From Actinomycetota bacterium (GTDB lineage Bacteria > Actinomycetota > Thermoleophilia > Gaiellales > Gaiellaceae): a stretch of 6,021 nt of DNA. The stretch covers positions 1-6,021 of the forward strand of contig JAFAIV010000194.1 in NCBI GenBank assembly GCA_019236545.1. The letters run 5' to 3'. Shown piece after piece: positions 5,103 through 6,021 of this stretch; within the stretch, counting starts at the first letter, position 1; every line of letters starts with the position of its first letter. The notes under the pieces were generated by a model that saw only the letters and a program-made list of their open reading frames with translations, ran no database searches and was not told the DNA's origin. Position numbers and translations under genes: made by a program.

Positions 5103-6021
5103 CCGTCGGGCGCGCGGACGTCGAGCGGGCGCGTGAGGTCGTCGCCGGCCGCGTCCACCGGACGCCGATGCTCCGCTCGACCGCGCTCGGCGGCGTCTGG
5201 CTCAAGGCCGAGCTGTTCCAGAAGACCGGGTCGTTCAAGGCACGTGGCGCGCTCACCTGCGTCTCGGCGCTCGGGGAGGAGGAGCGGCGGCGCGGCGTGG
5301 TCACGTGGTCGGCGGGGAACCACGCGCAGGCGGTCGCGTGGGCGTCGCGTGAGGCCGGCGTCGACTGCCTCGTCGCGATGTGGCAGGACGCGAACCCGCT
5401 GAAGGTGGCGGCGACGCGGGGGTACGGCGCGACCGTGGACACGTCCTCGGCCGACGCCTCGGCGGCGTACGAGCTCGTGCAGGAGATCGTCGAGCGGGAC
5501 GGCCGCGTCTTCGTCCACCCGCACAGCGACCCGCACGTCGTCGCCGGCCACGGGACGCTCGCGCTCGAGATCCTCGAGGACGTACCCGGCCTCGAGACGA
5601 TCGTCGTCGGCGTCGGCGGCGGCGGGCTCATCTCCGGGATCGTCGCCGCCGTGGACGGGCGAGTGCGGGTCGTCGGAGTCGAGCCGGAGCGCTCGCCCGC
5701 GTTCTCGGCGGGCCTCGAGGCGGGCCGGAGCGTCGCGGTCGGCATGGACACGATCGCAGAGGGGCTCGCGCCGCCGTTCGCGGGCGACCTGCCGCTCGAG
5801 CTCTGCCACGGGCGGGTGGAGACGCTGCTCGTGAGCGAGGACGAGATCGCCGAAGGGATGCGCTTCCTCTACTCGCGTGCGAAGCTTGCCTGCGAGCCTG
5901 CGGGCGCGGCAGCCGCCGGGGCGGTGCTCTCCGGCAGGGTCGAGGGCGGCCCGGGCGTGGCCGTCGTGGTCTCGGGCGGCAACGTGGTAGCCCGGGAGGC
6001 CGCTGCTATCCTGGCCCAGCG
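5099..6021 (+). CDS. Threonine/serine dehydratase, fold-type II PLP enzyme (3' end outside the window)
   Basis: 307 complete codons are visible and the frame is still open at the window edge. The family (IlvA catalytic domain/TdcB/serine racemase-like) is usually about 310-330 residues when it lacks an ACT domain, so little may be missing. These cytoplasmic enzymes deaminate L-threonine or L-serine to 2-oxobutyrate or pyruvate. Visible features: an N-terminal VHRTPMLRS segment; the PLP lysine K47 in KTGSFKARGA; SAGNHAQAVA (71-80) contacting substrate and cofactor; the phosphate-binding loop VGGGGLISG (172-180); DTIAEGLA; CEPAGAA (265-271); and VVSGGN (290-295) near the PLP ring. The TTG at 5099 was chosen because it gives the normal family N-terminus, overlaps the kinase stop (TTGA) and has a weak GGAAG site (5087-5091) 7 nt upstream; the next in-frame ATG (5168) would remove a conserved segment. 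One odd residue: the usual MP-x-x-AP-x-x-K motif reads MWQDANPLK. Substrate (threonine, serine, or racemase activity) cannot be settled here. Confidence 0.92.
   Translation, partial: MTVGRADVERAREVVAGRVHRTPMLRSTALGGVWLKAELFQKTGSFKARGALTCVSALGEEERRRGVVTWSAGNHAQAVAWASREAGVDCLVAMWQDANPLKVAATRGYGATVDTSSADASAAYELVQEIVERDGRVFVHPHSDPHVVAGHGTLALEILEDVPGLETIVVGVGGGGLISGIVAAVDGRVRVVGVEPERSPAFSAGLEAGRSVAVGMDTIAEGLAPPFAGDLPLELCHGRVETLLVSEDEIAEGMRFLYSRAKLACEPAGAAAAGAVLSGRVEGGPGVAVVVSGGNVVAREAAAILAQ

Noticed and set aside
4940..5809. Long antisense open frame (289 codons) opposite the kinase end and the dehydratase
   Set aside because: It is Arg/Asp/Ala-rich with no motif, lies opposite two well-supported genes, and is expected from the strong third-position G/C bias.

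Overview
The window is uniformly very GC-rich, with G/C-dominated third codon positions and frequent GTG/TTG starts at overlapping gene junctions. Together with the type of ETF-ubiquinone oxidoreductase and the OmpR-type two-component pair, this suggests a high-GC actinobacterial genome, possibly a Thermoleophilia-like (Gaiellales/Solirubrobacterales) lineage. The lineage is an inference from composition and gene style; no marker gene is present. All convincing genes lie on the + strand. No RNA gene, CRISPR array, insertion sequence or prophage feature was seen.

Layout. (1) 1-72 is the last 23 codons of an electron-transfer flavoprotein alpha subunit (etfA). It overlaps by 4 nt (GTGA) a complete ETF:quinone oxidoreductase at 69-1760. 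These two form the end of an electron-transfer operon that passes electrons from acyl-CoA and other dehydrogenases to the quinone pool. (2) A 99-nt intergenic gap leads to 1860-2579, an exported protein of unknown function made of two tandem copies of a ~93-residue beta-rich domain. It ends in a strong intrinsic terminator (2593-2633). (3) A second transcription unit starts at 2674. It holds a small membrane-anchored or secreted beta-rich protein (2674-3084), an OmpR/PhoB-type response regulator (3094-3777), a membrane sensor histidine kinase (3774-5102) and a fold-type II PLP threonine/serine dehydratase (5099 to beyond the window end). Spacings are 9 nt, then two 4-nt overlaps (GTGA, TTGA), so the last three genes look translationally coupled.

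How the genes may work together. The kinase has two membrane segments flanking a ~105-residue external domain and should phosphorylate Asp59 of the regulator. The small anchored protein encoded just before the regulator sits where accessory sensory proteins are often found. The duplicated exported protein upstream appears to share its beta-rich fold, so the two may be paralogous envelope proteins, with the anchored one linked to signalling. This link is inferred from position and from visual similarity only. Most of the window is ordinary chromosomal housekeeping. The points worth checking are the altered [4Fe-4S] site of the ETF-QO, the two related exported proteins around the two-component system, and the coupling of a dehydratase gene to a kinase gene.
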